Source of the DNA: Syntrophales bacterium
GTDB taxonomy: Bacteria > Desulfobacterota > Syntrophia > Syntrophales > JADFWA01
Reading direction: 5' to 3'
Assembly: GCA_030655775.1 (NCBI GenBank)
Contig: JAUSPI010000241.1
Span: forward strand, 1-49,294
DNA length: 49,294 bases
Shown here: one piece after another, positions 17,709 through 24,754 of the stretch
Numbering within the stretch: the stretch's first letter is position 1
Layout: every line of letters starts with the position of its first letter
Made by a program: the position numbers and the translations under genes
Notes under the pieces: generated by a model
Database searches by the model: none
Told to the model about the DNA's origin: nothing
The model's input: only the letters and a program-made list of their open reading frames with translations

Positions 17709-17771
17709 GGTAGGTGGCATGGACAAACCATGTGCCGAATTTGCTTCGGTATTGTTTGTCCGTGCATCAAA
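17709..17771. repeat. Expanded dispersed palindrome between ntpB and ntpD
   Basis: ggtggcatggacaaac (17713-17728) and gtttgtccgtgca (17753-17765) are the two arms of the ggacaaac/gtttgtcc family seen at 2353, 3577 and 4821. Here the 2-base centre is replaced by about 24 bases containing their own small hairpin, ccgaatttgcttcgg. It lies inside an essential operon without disrupting a gene. Confidence 0.75.
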
Positions 17772-17810
17772 TTCGGTGGTTAGAAAAACTTCACCTTACT
17801 AAGGTAAGCC

Positions 17811-18461
17811 ATGGCTAAAAAAATACAGGTTACAAGACCAACCAAGATTGAGCTTGCACGTCTCAAGCACCGGCTTAAGCTGGCTACAAGGATCCATAAG
17901 ATTGTCAAGGACAGACTTTCCATATTGATCATGGAGCTGCTTCAGACAGTCAGAGAATGCGCATCGGTTAAAGATAGACTCCTCACAGAATTTTCAGAAG
18001 CTTACAGGTCATTGTCTATAACTGCAGGGTATCATGGATACGTGTCTCTGAAAAAGGAACTCCTGGTATCCGAAATGGCCTTTAAGGTGAACGCCGGAAC
18101 AAGGAATGTCGCGGGGGTTAGAATACCATTTTTCGAAATTGAGAAAGCGGATGAAATGAAAGCAGAGACGAAGAACATGGCAGATACTTCCTCATTTCTG
18201 GATCACAGCACAGAACTTTCCCAAAAATGCCTGAAGACCATTATCGAACTTGCTGAACTTCAAAAATCCCTGGAACTTTTAGGAATGGAGATCAACAAGG
18301 TAAAAAGAATAAACAATGCCCTGGAGCATGTCGTAGTCCCGGGTCTCGATATGACCATAAAATATTTAACCATGAAATTTGAAGAGAGAGACAGGGAAGA
18401 GGCTGCTCGTCTCAAACATGTAAAGTTACTTATCGAACAGAGAGAAGCCTATGCCTACTGA
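17811..18461 (+). CDS. ntpD: V/A-type ATP synthase subunit D (rotor shaft)
   Basis: A 216-residue coiled-coil rotor shaft. It begins with the conserved PTKIELARLKHRLKLATRIHKIVKDR and contains the mid-protein VRIPFFE element. The long C-terminal helix includes INKVKRINNALEHVVVPGL, the family's R-R-x-N-A-L-E signature in the form KRINNALE. The ATG at 17811 has AAGGTAAG nearby. It overlaps the downstream DUF61 gene by 11 bases. Confidence 0.94.
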   Translation: MAKKIQVTRPTKIELARLKHRLKLATRIHKIVKDRLSILIMELLQTVRECASVKDRLLTEFSEAYRSLSITAGYHGYVSLKKELLVSEMAFKVNAGTRNVAGVRIPFFEIEKADEMKAETKNMADTSSFLDHSTELSQKCLKTIIELAELQKSLELLGMEINKVKRINNALEHVVVPGLDMTIKYLTMKFEERDREEAARLKHVKLLIEQREAYAY

Positions 18462-18885
18462 TCAATTTCCCGACGGATTCGTTGCAGGATACCTGAAAGA
18501 CGAATTCAAAGCTTTAAATGCACAGATCCCGCGTAAACGGAAATCGCTCACCGAACTCCTGAAGGAAGAACATCCTCATGTGGTATGTAACGACGGGAGC
18601 GCACATTTTTTTAAGAAAAAGGAACTTGAGTATCTTTCGCAAATGCTATACGAGAATGAGCAAACTTCTCTATTACTTCCAATAATTATAGAAATTACTT
18701 CGGATCAAGGCTGGGTGACCGTACGATCAAAAGGGGAAACAGAAGCAAAGATCTTTTCGAAGATTCTTGACATGAATGTGGTCTGCAAAGATGGTCTAAT
18801 AACAATATTTAGACCTCAGTTAAACATAGTTAGAAAGGTGTTAAAAACAACTACACAGTATGTCTTTCTTTTTAAAAATCCCTGA
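18451..18885 (+). CDS. DUF61/UPF0216 family protein, archaeal type
   Basis: A 144-residue protein that I match from memory to DUF61 (UPF0216), a family known mainly from archaea and of unknown function. Matching segments, in order: IPRKRKSLTELLKEE (26-40), CNDGSAHFFKKKELEYL (46-62), LPIIIEI (76-82), FRPQLNIVRK (120-129) and TTTQYVF (133-139). It starts 11 bases inside ntpD, so it is co-translated with the rotor shaft. It has no membrane segment. Its presence in a bacterial V/A-ATPase operon suggests it was acquired with the operon or aids its assembly; both are inferences. Confidence 0.8.
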   Translation: MPTDQFPDGFVAGYLKDEFKALNAQIPRKRKSLTELLKEEHPHVVCNDGSAHFFKKKELEYLSQMLYENEQTSLLLPIIIEITSDQGWVTVRSKGETEAKIFSKILDMNVVCKDGLITIFRPQLNIVRKVLKTTTQYVFLFKNP

Positions 18886-18947
18886 GGATTCAGGCTGAAA
18901 CTTTTTAAAAATATTATAAAGACAACAGCTAAGAAAGGAGAAGTATT

Positions 18948-19391
18948 ATGAAAGCGTTTGCAGACAAGCTGATAGATATTACAGAAAGTCATGCAGAGGA
19001 GATTTCCAGAGAATGGTGCAAAGCTGTAAGGAAAAATCCCCGGACAAAATCATACCATTCCATGTTAGCGGAAGAATGTTTCCCCCATGCTTTGGATTTT
19101 TACAGGAATCTGAGGATAATATACTTTAGCGAAAAACCGTACAAGGAAGTGTGTGACTTCTTTTCAAAATACGCTGAAGAGAGGTACGATGAAGGAATTC
19201 CCCTGCAAGAAGCTGCGTACGCCATTGTTATGATGAGGAGGCATATGTGGCTTTATGCCGAATTCCAGGCGCTCTTTCTTACACCCGTTGATCACCATCA
19301 GGCAATAGCAACTATTAATAGAACAATTCGTGTATTCGATCAGGGCCTGTATTGTATCATCCAAAAATATGATGAAATGAACAAACAATAG
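18948..19391 (+). CDS. RsbRD_N-like sensory domain protein
   Basis: A 147-residue, single-domain, all-helical protein resembling the RsbRD_N domain found at the N-terminus of RsbR paralogues and some kinases. Visible landmarks are EEISREWCKAVRKNPRTKSYHSM, FPHALDFYRNL, and EGIPLQEAAYAIVMMRRHMW, the last being the family's helix before the fold ends. There is no STAS, kinase or DNA-binding domain, so it could act only by binding a partner. A strong AAAGGAG site lies 7 bases before the ATG. It lies between ntpD/DUF61 and the stalk subunit gene, suggesting regulation of the ATPase (inference). Confidence 0.75.
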   Translation: MKAFADKLIDITESHAEEISREWCKAVRKNPRTKSYHSMLAEECFPHALDFYRNLRIIYFSEKPYKEVCDFFSKYAEERYDEGIPLQEAAYAIVMMRRHMWLYAEFQALFLTPVDHHQAIATINRTIRVFDQGLYCIIQKYDEMNKQ

Positions 19392-19407
19392 ACAGAGGAT
19401 TTTTCTT

Positions 19408-19728
19408 ATGCCTGAAGAAATGCAAACTACGATAAGAGAGATTGAAAGCGAGGCTGAGAAGCTCCTCGATGAAGCCAGGGTTAAAGCCAGACAAATACTG
19501 GAAGATGCTAAAAAAAAGGTGAATACAATATTGTCTTCAGAACTCCCTATGGATGAAATTAGGGCGGAGCAGAATAAAATCATCAGTGCGGCCAACGAAG
19601 AAGCAGATAGACAAATTGAGGATTCAAAGAAGAAGGCTTTACAGCTCAAGGCGGATGCACAAGCGAAGGTAGATGAGACAGTAAAGTTGATAGTAAATTA
19701 CATCAAAGGGGATTCGTTAAAAATATAA
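19408..19728 (+). CDS. ntpH: V/A-type ATP synthase subunit H/G (peripheral stalk coiled coil)
   Basis: A 106-residue, almost wholly helical protein with the AhaH/NtpG pattern: IREIESEAEKLLDEARVKARQILEDAKKK, then a hinge near SSELPMDEI, then a second helix. It pairs with subunit E to form the peripheral stalk. In archaea and Thermus the gene stands first in the operon; here it is near the end, after DUF61 and the RsbRD_N-like gene. It could be mistaken for a generic coiled-coil protein, but length, composition and context favour H/G. Confidence 0.85.
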   Translation: MPEEMQTTIREIESEAEKLLDEARVKARQILEDAKKKVNTILSSELPMDEIRAEQNKIISAANEEADRQIEDSKKKALQLKADAQAKVDETVKLIVNYIKGDSLKI

Positions 19729-19735
19729 AAAGGTC

Positions 19736-20734
19736 ATGACCAAGAAAGCGACAGGAGATCAGTTTTACGATCTTGCCGATGAATACATGAGAGAAAAGCG
19801 CTATGAAGATGCTGCTGTCCTCTATGAAAAATTGGCGGATATGAATCCCGGTGAAGATTCCCTTATCATGTCTCTGGCTTGGGCATACAGAGAAAGCGGG
19901 AGATTGGAAGATGCCGTTGGATGTCTCGAGACACTTTTTGAAAAAGAACTGAGAGGGAAGGTTTTTACCGGGTTTGCGTTTGATGAACTGGTTAGAATAT
20001 TCGTGGATGAAGGAAAACATGACAAACTTGTCGATACCTGTGAGAAGGCAGTTGCTGCCCAGCCAGAGGATGTTAATCTACTCGGTACTCTCGGCAATGC
20101 ATATTTGAGGGCTGGTCACGCATATAAGGCCGTTGAGGTCTTCAAAAAAGTCATTAGTATAGAACCCGATTCTCCCACGTTTTTCATTAACTTCGGGAAT
20201 GTCCTTGTTGCCGCTGGAGACCTCGACGGCGCTGAGAACGCTTACAATACGGCTGTTGCCATCGACCCCCCAGAGGCCTCTCTTTTTTATAACAGGCTCG
20301 GGAGTGTCTATTACAAGGCAGGGCAGTATGAAAGGGCTGAAAAGGCTTACAGAAAATCCCTGAAACACAGGTCTGACAGTTCACTTTGTTACTGCGATCT
20401 CGGTGATGTACTGGTGAAGCAGGGAAAATTTGAAAAGGCGAGTAATGCTTACGAAAATGCTATCAGAATAAATCCTGAATCAGCAGCTATTTTCTATAAC
20501 AGGTTTGGAAATACACTGGCCTCGGAGATGTATCATCGTCAGGCAATAGATATTTTCGAAAAGGCAATCATCGCAGATCCACAAAACCCATTCTATTATC
20601 TACGACTTGCTGAATCCTGCACGGCTGAGGGTTTCACTGAAACAGCTGAAAAAGCTCTTCAAAAGGCCGGATTACTAAAAGAACCTGCGTCAATGAAAAT
20701 ATCAAAACGAAAAGGTGATCAATATTTAAAATAA
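19736..20734 (+). CDS. Tetratricopeptide-repeat protein
   Basis: A 332-residue soluble protein built of about eight TPR units. Examples are YMREKRYEDAAVLYEKLAD, AWAYRESGRLEDAVGCLE, GNAYLRAGHAYKAVEVF and GSVYYKAGQYERAEKAYRKSL. There is no signal peptide or membrane helix. It begins 7 bases after the ntpH stop, so it is the last gene of the ATPase operon. TPR proteins are scaffolds; an assembly or docking role for the ATPase is plausible but unproven. Confidence 0.85.
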   Translation: MTKKATGDQFYDLADEYMREKRYEDAAVLYEKLADMNPGEDSLIMSLAWAYRESGRLEDAVGCLETLFEKELRGKVFTGFAFDELVRIFVDEGKHDKLVDTCEKAVAAQPEDVNLLGTLGNAYLRAGHAYKAVEVFKKVISIEPDSPTFFINFGNVLVAAGDLDGAENAYNTAVAIDPPEASLFYNRLGSVYYKAGQYERAEKAYRKSLKHRSDSSLCYCDLGDVLVKQGKFEKASNAYENAIRINPESAAIFYNRFGNTLASEMYHRQAIDIFEKAIIADPQNPFYYLRLAESCTAEGFTETAEKALQKAGLLKEPASMKISKRKGDQYLK

Positions 20735-20773
20735 CTGGTTGGTTTTTATATCCATATTATTCATTCATTTTAC

Positions 20774-20806
20774 TTTTGCATTTTGCATTTTGATATTTGA
20801 TATTTA
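20774..20806. repeat. Low-complexity ttttgcattttgcattttga repeat
   Basis: A short tandem of ttttgca units followed by atatttgatattt, in the gap between the ATPase operon and the pil genes. It resembles the simple dispersed repeats found elsewhere in the gaps. No clear terminator is visible in 20735-20884. Confidence 0.5.
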
Positions 20807-20884
20807 AATTTCTTGGCATTCTCGGCCGAAGACTGACGGCAAATCCTGGTATGATGTTCCTAACGGGAATATGTGGCCTGTGGT

Positions 20885-21400
20885 TCAGATCCGCCCCATT
20901 TTTTTCATGGTTTCTTTAAAGACGTGATAAAAGGCTTCATTGTCGGCCACGCCCCGTTTTATAATTGTCTTGAAATCACCAAAGTTTTCCATATTAATAA
21001 CAGTGTTGACGCTTTTGTTAAAAGCGGCCATGTTATCCATGGTTCTGAATCTGTTACTTACCAGTGCCACAAAAAGGTTCCTTCTGATGCCCATCGGAAG
21101 GCGCTCAAGATATTTGAGTACATTATTAGCATCAGGATCGTCTGTATCAAAATTTTCATTCAGCACAACCATATCATATACATGAAACCTCATTGCCTTG
21201 AGCGCATCTCGTACAGATACGGTGTCCGTGATTTGATAGTCCATCTCTTTTAAAATAGATATCATTTCTGCTTTTATTGAAGGGTCAGATTCGCAGATCA
21301 GGGCAGTTTTTCCACCTTCCTCAACGAAGTCAAATGGCCGGTCTGAAGGATCGTATTTGTCTGATGCTACCTCATCAACAAGTGTTTTCTTTTCCTCCAT
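20885..21400 (-). CDS. Degenerate receiver-domain (pseudo-receiver) protein
   Basis: A 171-residue protein with a CheY-like fold from about residue 32: KTALICESDPSIKAEMISILKEMDY, then VYDMVVLNENF. At the phospho-acceptor position the usual Asp is Asn81, and only Glu37/Asp39 remain of the acidic pocket, so it is unlikely to be phosphorylated normally. The N-terminal 30 residues are disordered-looking, and the C-terminus (EAFYHVFKETMKKMGRI) is helical. It lies 21 bases downstream of the pilU-type gene, so it may be a phosphorylation-independent regulator of the twitching motors (inference). Confidence 0.72.
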   Translation of the reverse strand: MEEKKTLVDEVASDKYDPSDRPFDFVEEGGKTALICESDPSIKAEMISILKEMDYQITDTVSVRDALKAMRFHVYDMVVLNENFDTDDPDANNVLKYLERLPMGIRRNLFVALVSNRFRTMDNMAAFNKSVNTVINMENFGDFKTIIKRGVADNEAFYHVFKETMKKMGRI

Positions 21401-21421
21401 GATGTTTTCCTTTTCTTCCCT

Positions 21422-22597
21422 TTACTGTTTTCTTCCGGGTTTTCCGTAGTCCATGTCTACTTCAAGTTTATCTATGTCAGTTGTTGTCTCTCCTTTGGCA
21501 CTCTTTATAGCATCAATGCCACGGCTGACAACACTCTTGTTGGAGGCATAGGCCTTTGCGGTTTCTTCGGTGATGAGTCCCTTTTCGTATAATTCAACAA
21601 TATAATCGTCAAAGGTCACCATGCCAAAAGGCTTGCCTGCCTGGATTATTTCATAGAAGGTTTTTCCTTCCGATTCACCGTGGAGAATCGTGTCCTTAAC
21701 TCTCAGGTTAGTTCCCATAACTTCAAAGGCAGCAACCCGCCCTCCCCCTTCCTTGGGGAGGAGTCTCTGGCAGACGATCCATCGAATTGTGTCAGTTAAA
21801 CGTATGCGAATCTGGTTTTCTTCTTCAGAATTGAACATGCCGATTATTCGGTTAATGGTCTGACCAGCGTCTACTGTGTGAAGAGTGCTCATTACGAGAT
21901 GCCCGGTCTCTGCGGCACTCAATGCAATCTCCACCGTTTCCCTGTCACGCATTTCACCAACCAGAACTACCTTTGGCGCCTGCCTGAGAGCGGCTCGCAG
22001 ACCAGTAGCAAAACCATCAAAGTCTGTACCCAGTTCTCTCTGGTTAAATGTGGCTTTCTTCTGCTGGTGCTGATATTCAACAGGGTCTTCCAGGGTTACA
22101 ACATGAACAGATTTTTTTTCGTTTATATCATTTAACATTGCAGCAAGTGATGTAGATTTCCCGCTACCGGTTGCACCGGTTACCAGAACAATCCCGTTTT
22201 TCTCCTCTGCTATCTTGTAAAAGACCTCGGGGAGACTCAATTCCTCGTACGTCGGAATCCTGGTTTCAAGCTTTCGCAATACGATTGAGTAATTTCCACG
22301 CTGAGAGAATATGTTGACCCTAAAACGGGCCTTACCAGGAAGTTCATAAGAAGAATCGCAGGACCCTTCAGCGAAGAGTGTCTCTGTCAGACGACGATCC
22401 TGATTTATAAGATTCAGAGCAAGGATCTCGGTTTGGAAGGGAGAAAGTTCAGCAAAAGGAGGATCCATATTAACACTGGTTAGTTCGCCGGAACTTTCCA
22501 CCTGTAACGGCTTGCCCACGGTAATATTCAGGTCAGAGACATTCTGATGTGAATCAAGCATCTTTGTTAAGATATAATCTGTTTCCTGTTTTCTCAT
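21422..22597 (-). CDS. pilU: PilT/PilU-family pilus retraction ATPase (PilU-type)
   Basis: A 391-residue hexameric secretion ATPase. It has Walker A VTGATGSGKSTSLAAML, the Asp box VHVVTLEDPVEY, Walker B LVGEMRDRETVEIAL and the His box TGHLVMSTLHTVDA. It lacks the AIRNLIRE-type motif that PilT needs to power retraction (here GTNLRVKDTILHG), which favours a PilU-like accessory motor. The ATG at 22597 has GGAGGG 7 bases upstream. It follows pilT by 26 bases. The symbol is assigned by type, not proven orthology. Confidence 0.85.
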   Translation of the reverse strand: MRKQETDYILTKMLDSHQNVSDLNITVGKPLQVESSGELTSVNMDPPFAELSPFQTEILALNLINQDRRLTETLFAEGSCDSSYELPGKARFRVNIFSQRGNYSIVLRKLETRIPTYEELSLPEVFYKIAEEKNGIVLVTGATGSGKSTSLAAMLNDINEKKSVHVVTLEDPVEYQHQQKKATFNQRELGTDFDGFATGLRAALRQAPKVVLVGEMRDRETVEIALSAAETGHLVMSTLHTVDAGQTINRIIGMFNSEEENQIRIRLTDTIRWIVCQRLLPKEGGGRVAAFEVMGTNLRVKDTILHGESEGKTFYEIIQAGKPFGMVTFDDYIVELYEKGLITEETAKAYASNKSVVSRGIDAIKSAKGETTTDIDKLEVDMDYGKPGRKQ

Positions 22598-22623
22598 ATT
22601 ACTTCCCTCCGACAATAGGATAT

Positions 22624-23706
22624 TTATACCTCTGTAAAATCTGTTGGGGGACGTTTTAAAAGAGGTCTGAACTTCGCCTTGTCGTTACACTTATTGTATG
22701 CATCGTCGACGCCTATCCAACCCCGGTTGACAAGTTCCATAATCGAGTCATCCAATAGCTGCATTCCAAACTTCTTCCCGGTCTGTATCATTGATGGAAT
22801 CTGGAAGGTCTTCGATTCCCGGATCAGGTTACGAACTGCCGGGTTAGCAATCAATATTTCAAGAGCAGCACAGCGCCCCCCTTTATCAACGCGCTTAAAC
22901 AGGGTTTGTGACAATACCGCTCGGAGGCCATCGGCCAGTGTGGATCGGATTTGTGCCTGCTCACTCGCAGGAAAAACCTCGATAATCCGATCAACTGTCT
23001 TGGCTGAACTCGATGTATGAAGGGTTCCGAAGACAAGATGACCGGTTGATGCGGCTTCTATTGCAAGTGATATTGTTTCAAGGTCTCGCATCTCTCCCAC
23101 CAGAATAATGTCAGGATCTTCCCGCAAGGCACCACGAAGTGCTGCAGCAAAACTTTTGGTATGGAGGCCGACCTCCCTGTGGTTTATTATGCAACCCTGG
23201 CTCTCATGAACAAATTCGATCGGGTCCTCCACAGTGATGATATGATCCTTACGGACACGGTTTGCCTCATCAATTATAGCTGCAAGGGTCGTCGATTTGC
23301 CGCTCCCCGTTGGTCCGGTTACCAGAACGAGTCCCCGGGGCAGAGATGCCAGCTTGGCAACAATAAGTGGAAGCCCCAATTGTTCAACGGTTAATATCTT
23401 ACTGGGAATTTCTCTGAAAACTGCCGCAACACCATTCTGCTGCTGGAAAAAATTGGCCCGGTATCTGGCAAGCCCCGGGATTTCATATGCAAAGTCCATA
23501 TCTCCCGTTTCTTCGAATTGCTTGATTTTATGCTCAGGCGCTATCTCATAGAGCATGCCTTTCAGCTCATCATTCTCCAGCACGTTGTACTTGACACGTT
23601 CCATCTCTCCTCCTATCCTTACAACCGGCTGCTGTCCGGCAACGAGATGGAGGTCTGATGCACCCTGTTCGTGCATTAAATTAAAAAAAGCGTCTATTTT
23701 TGCCAC
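22624..23706 (-). CDS. pilT: Twitching motility ATPase PilT
   Basis: A 360-residue retraction ATPase. It shows MHEQGASDLHLVAGQQPVVR, Walker A VTGPTGSGKSTTLAAI, Walker B LVGEMRDLETISLAIEAA, the His box TGHLVFGTLHTSSSAKTVDRI, and the PilT-specific AVRNLIRE motif. Translation starts at GTG 23706, with AAGGGG 6-7 bases upstream. A repeat element ends or begins 28 bases before the start codon, so the element may separate the gene from its original promoter or now supply one. Confidence 0.95.
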   Translation of the reverse strand: MAKIDAFFNLMHEQGASDLHLVAGQQPVVRIGGEMERVKYNVLENDELKGMLYEIAPEHKIKQFEETGDMDFAYEIPGLARYRANFFQQQNGVAAVFREIPSKILTVEQLGLPLIVAKLASLPRGLVLVTGPTGSGKSTTLAAIIDEANRVRKDHIITVEDPIEFVHESQGCIINHREVGLHTKSFAAALRGALREDPDIILVGEMRDLETISLAIEAASTGHLVFGTLHTSSSAKTVDRIIEVFPASEQAQIRSTLADGLRAVLSQTLFKRVDKGGRCAALEILIANPAVRNLIRESKTFQIPSMIQTGKKFGMQLLDDSIMELVNRGWIGVDDAYNKCNDKAKFRPLLKRPPTDFTEV

Positions 23707-23734
23707 ATCTTACCCCTTTGATTATAAATTTAAG

Positions 23735-23890
23735 TTTGATGGCCTCGTAAAAAGTCATAAAGTATGCCATTTGTCATGCTGAACTTGTTTCAGCATCTAA
23801 TTATTGAGTTAGAGACCCTGAATGATCCTGAAACAAGTTCAGGACATGATTTTGGGTGACAAAAAAAGACTTTTTACGAAACTGTCAAGT
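23735..23890. mobile_element. TIR element, copy A (inverted orientation)
   Basis: The terminal repeats tcgtaaaaagtc (23745-23756) and gactttttacga (23868-23879) flank internal palindromes built from cctgaaacaagttcagg and gctgaacttgtttcagc. The reverse complement aligns closely with copies B (24493) and D (45786). It has no coding capacity. It lies just upstream of pilT. The right end diverges after gactttttacgaa. Confidence 0.85.
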
Positions 23891-23910
23891 TTCGCCATAT
23901 TATAAAATTC

Positions 23911-23939
23911 TTGACACAAATGCAATAAGCAAATAAGAT
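23911..23939 (+). promoter_or_regulatory. tRNA-Ala promoter
   Basis: Consensus TTGACA (23911-23916), a 17-base spacer and TAAGAT (23934-23939) place transcription initiation near 23946, about 20 bases before the tRNA. Confidence 0.7.
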
Positions 23940-23964
23940 ATTACCGCTATCAGATAAAGGGGTT

Positions 23965-24040
23965 GGGGATGTAGCTCAGTTGGGAGAGCGCGGCGTTCGC
24001 AATGCCGAGGTCAGGGGTTCAATTCCCCTCATCTCCACCA
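23965..24040 (+). tRNA. tRNA-Ala, anticodon CGC
   Basis: A 76-base cloverleaf. The acceptor ggggatg pairs with catctcc (one G-U), followed by A and an encoded CCA at 24038-24040. The D arm is gctcagttgggagagc. The anticodon stem cggcg/tgccg encloses loop ttcgcaa with anticodon CGC at 23998-24000, reading the alanine codon GCG. The T arm is aggggttcaattcccct. No duplicated 3' end is visible downstream, so there is no sign of an integrated element using it as an attachment site. Confidence 0.96.
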
Positions 24041-24308
24041 AAATCTGCCTAAACCCTGCCAAACAATATAAGTTTCGGTACTGATATACAGATATGAGAA
24101 GGAATGGGGGCCAGAGTTATCAGATACTGAGTAATTTTGGTTCCGAGTGTTCATAACCCTAATACTATACACTGTCTGATCATCATCTTTATTCTGTTTA
24201 TTATTGAGCTTTTCGAATGTTACTGTTCTGAAGTGACGCAGGGTTGGATAATCGTGTAATATATCAACACATCTTTCCAATATTTTGTGAGGGCATAAGC
24301 CATCAGTT

Positions 24309-24491
24309 TTATCTTGTTGACCTTGTTCGAATCGGCTTTCCCAACTCAGGTTTTCGAGAACACTTCCCTCTAATAGCCTTTTTCTTCTTCTCATCAAGCC
24401 TGTTTTGGCGCTCGCACCAAAGCTGATCTTTTTTCTTGTTTATCAGCTTGATAGTATGGAAATGGTCAAAAATAATTGTCACTTGACAAAC
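24309..24491 (-). pseudogene. ISL3-type transposase fragment
   Basis: Reading the minus strand from 24491, the frame encodes VCQVTIIFDHFHTIKLINKK and continues QLWCERQNRLDEKKKKAI to a stop at 24309. The FDxFHxIKLxN segment is the hallmark of the DDE domain of ISL3-family transposases. There is no start codon or upstream domain. The frame is cut at its 5' side by the TIR element beginning at 24493. Sequence from 24041 to 24308 has no further recognisable protein. It is a decayed IS between a tRNA and a repeat element. Confidence 0.7.
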
Positions 24492-24492
24492 A

Positions 24493-24667
24493 TTGATGGT
24501 CTCGTAAAAAGTCTTTTTTTGTCACCCAAAATCATGTCCTGAACTTGTTTCAGGATCATTCAGGGTCTCTAACTTGCTGAAATAATTAGATGCTGAAACA
24601 AGCGAGATCCTGAAACGAGTTCAGGATGACAAATGGTGCAGTTTATGACTTTTTACGAGAACATCAA
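24493..24667. mobile_element. TIR element, copy B
   Basis: A 175-base element bounded by ttgatggtctcgtaaaaagtc (24493-24513) and its inverted copy (24647-24667) with one mismatch over 21 bases. Internal palindromes centre on cctgaacttgtttcagg and cctgaaacgagttcagg. It is nearly identical to copy D at 45786-45959. It is non-coding, and I see no clear target-site duplication. It interrupts the ISL3 relic. Confidence 0.9.
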
Positions 24668-24754
24668 CATTAGATCTTTGTTAAAAACAGTCAATAGATG
24701 TTCAGGCCGTAAGTAAAACATAAAACAAAGGTCACTATAAGAAGGGTAATATAG

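Noticed and set aside
20187-20384. Antisense frames within the TPR gene
   Set aside because: Shadows of a repeat protein with clear TPR periodicity on the plus strand.
24029-24397. 122-codon minus frame next to tRNA-Ala
   Set aside because: It includes the tRNA 3' end and is a different frame from the ISL3 signature; no family recognised.
23965-24700. Integrative element using tRNA-Ala as attachment site
   Set aside because: No integrase and no second copy of the tRNA 3' end in the window.
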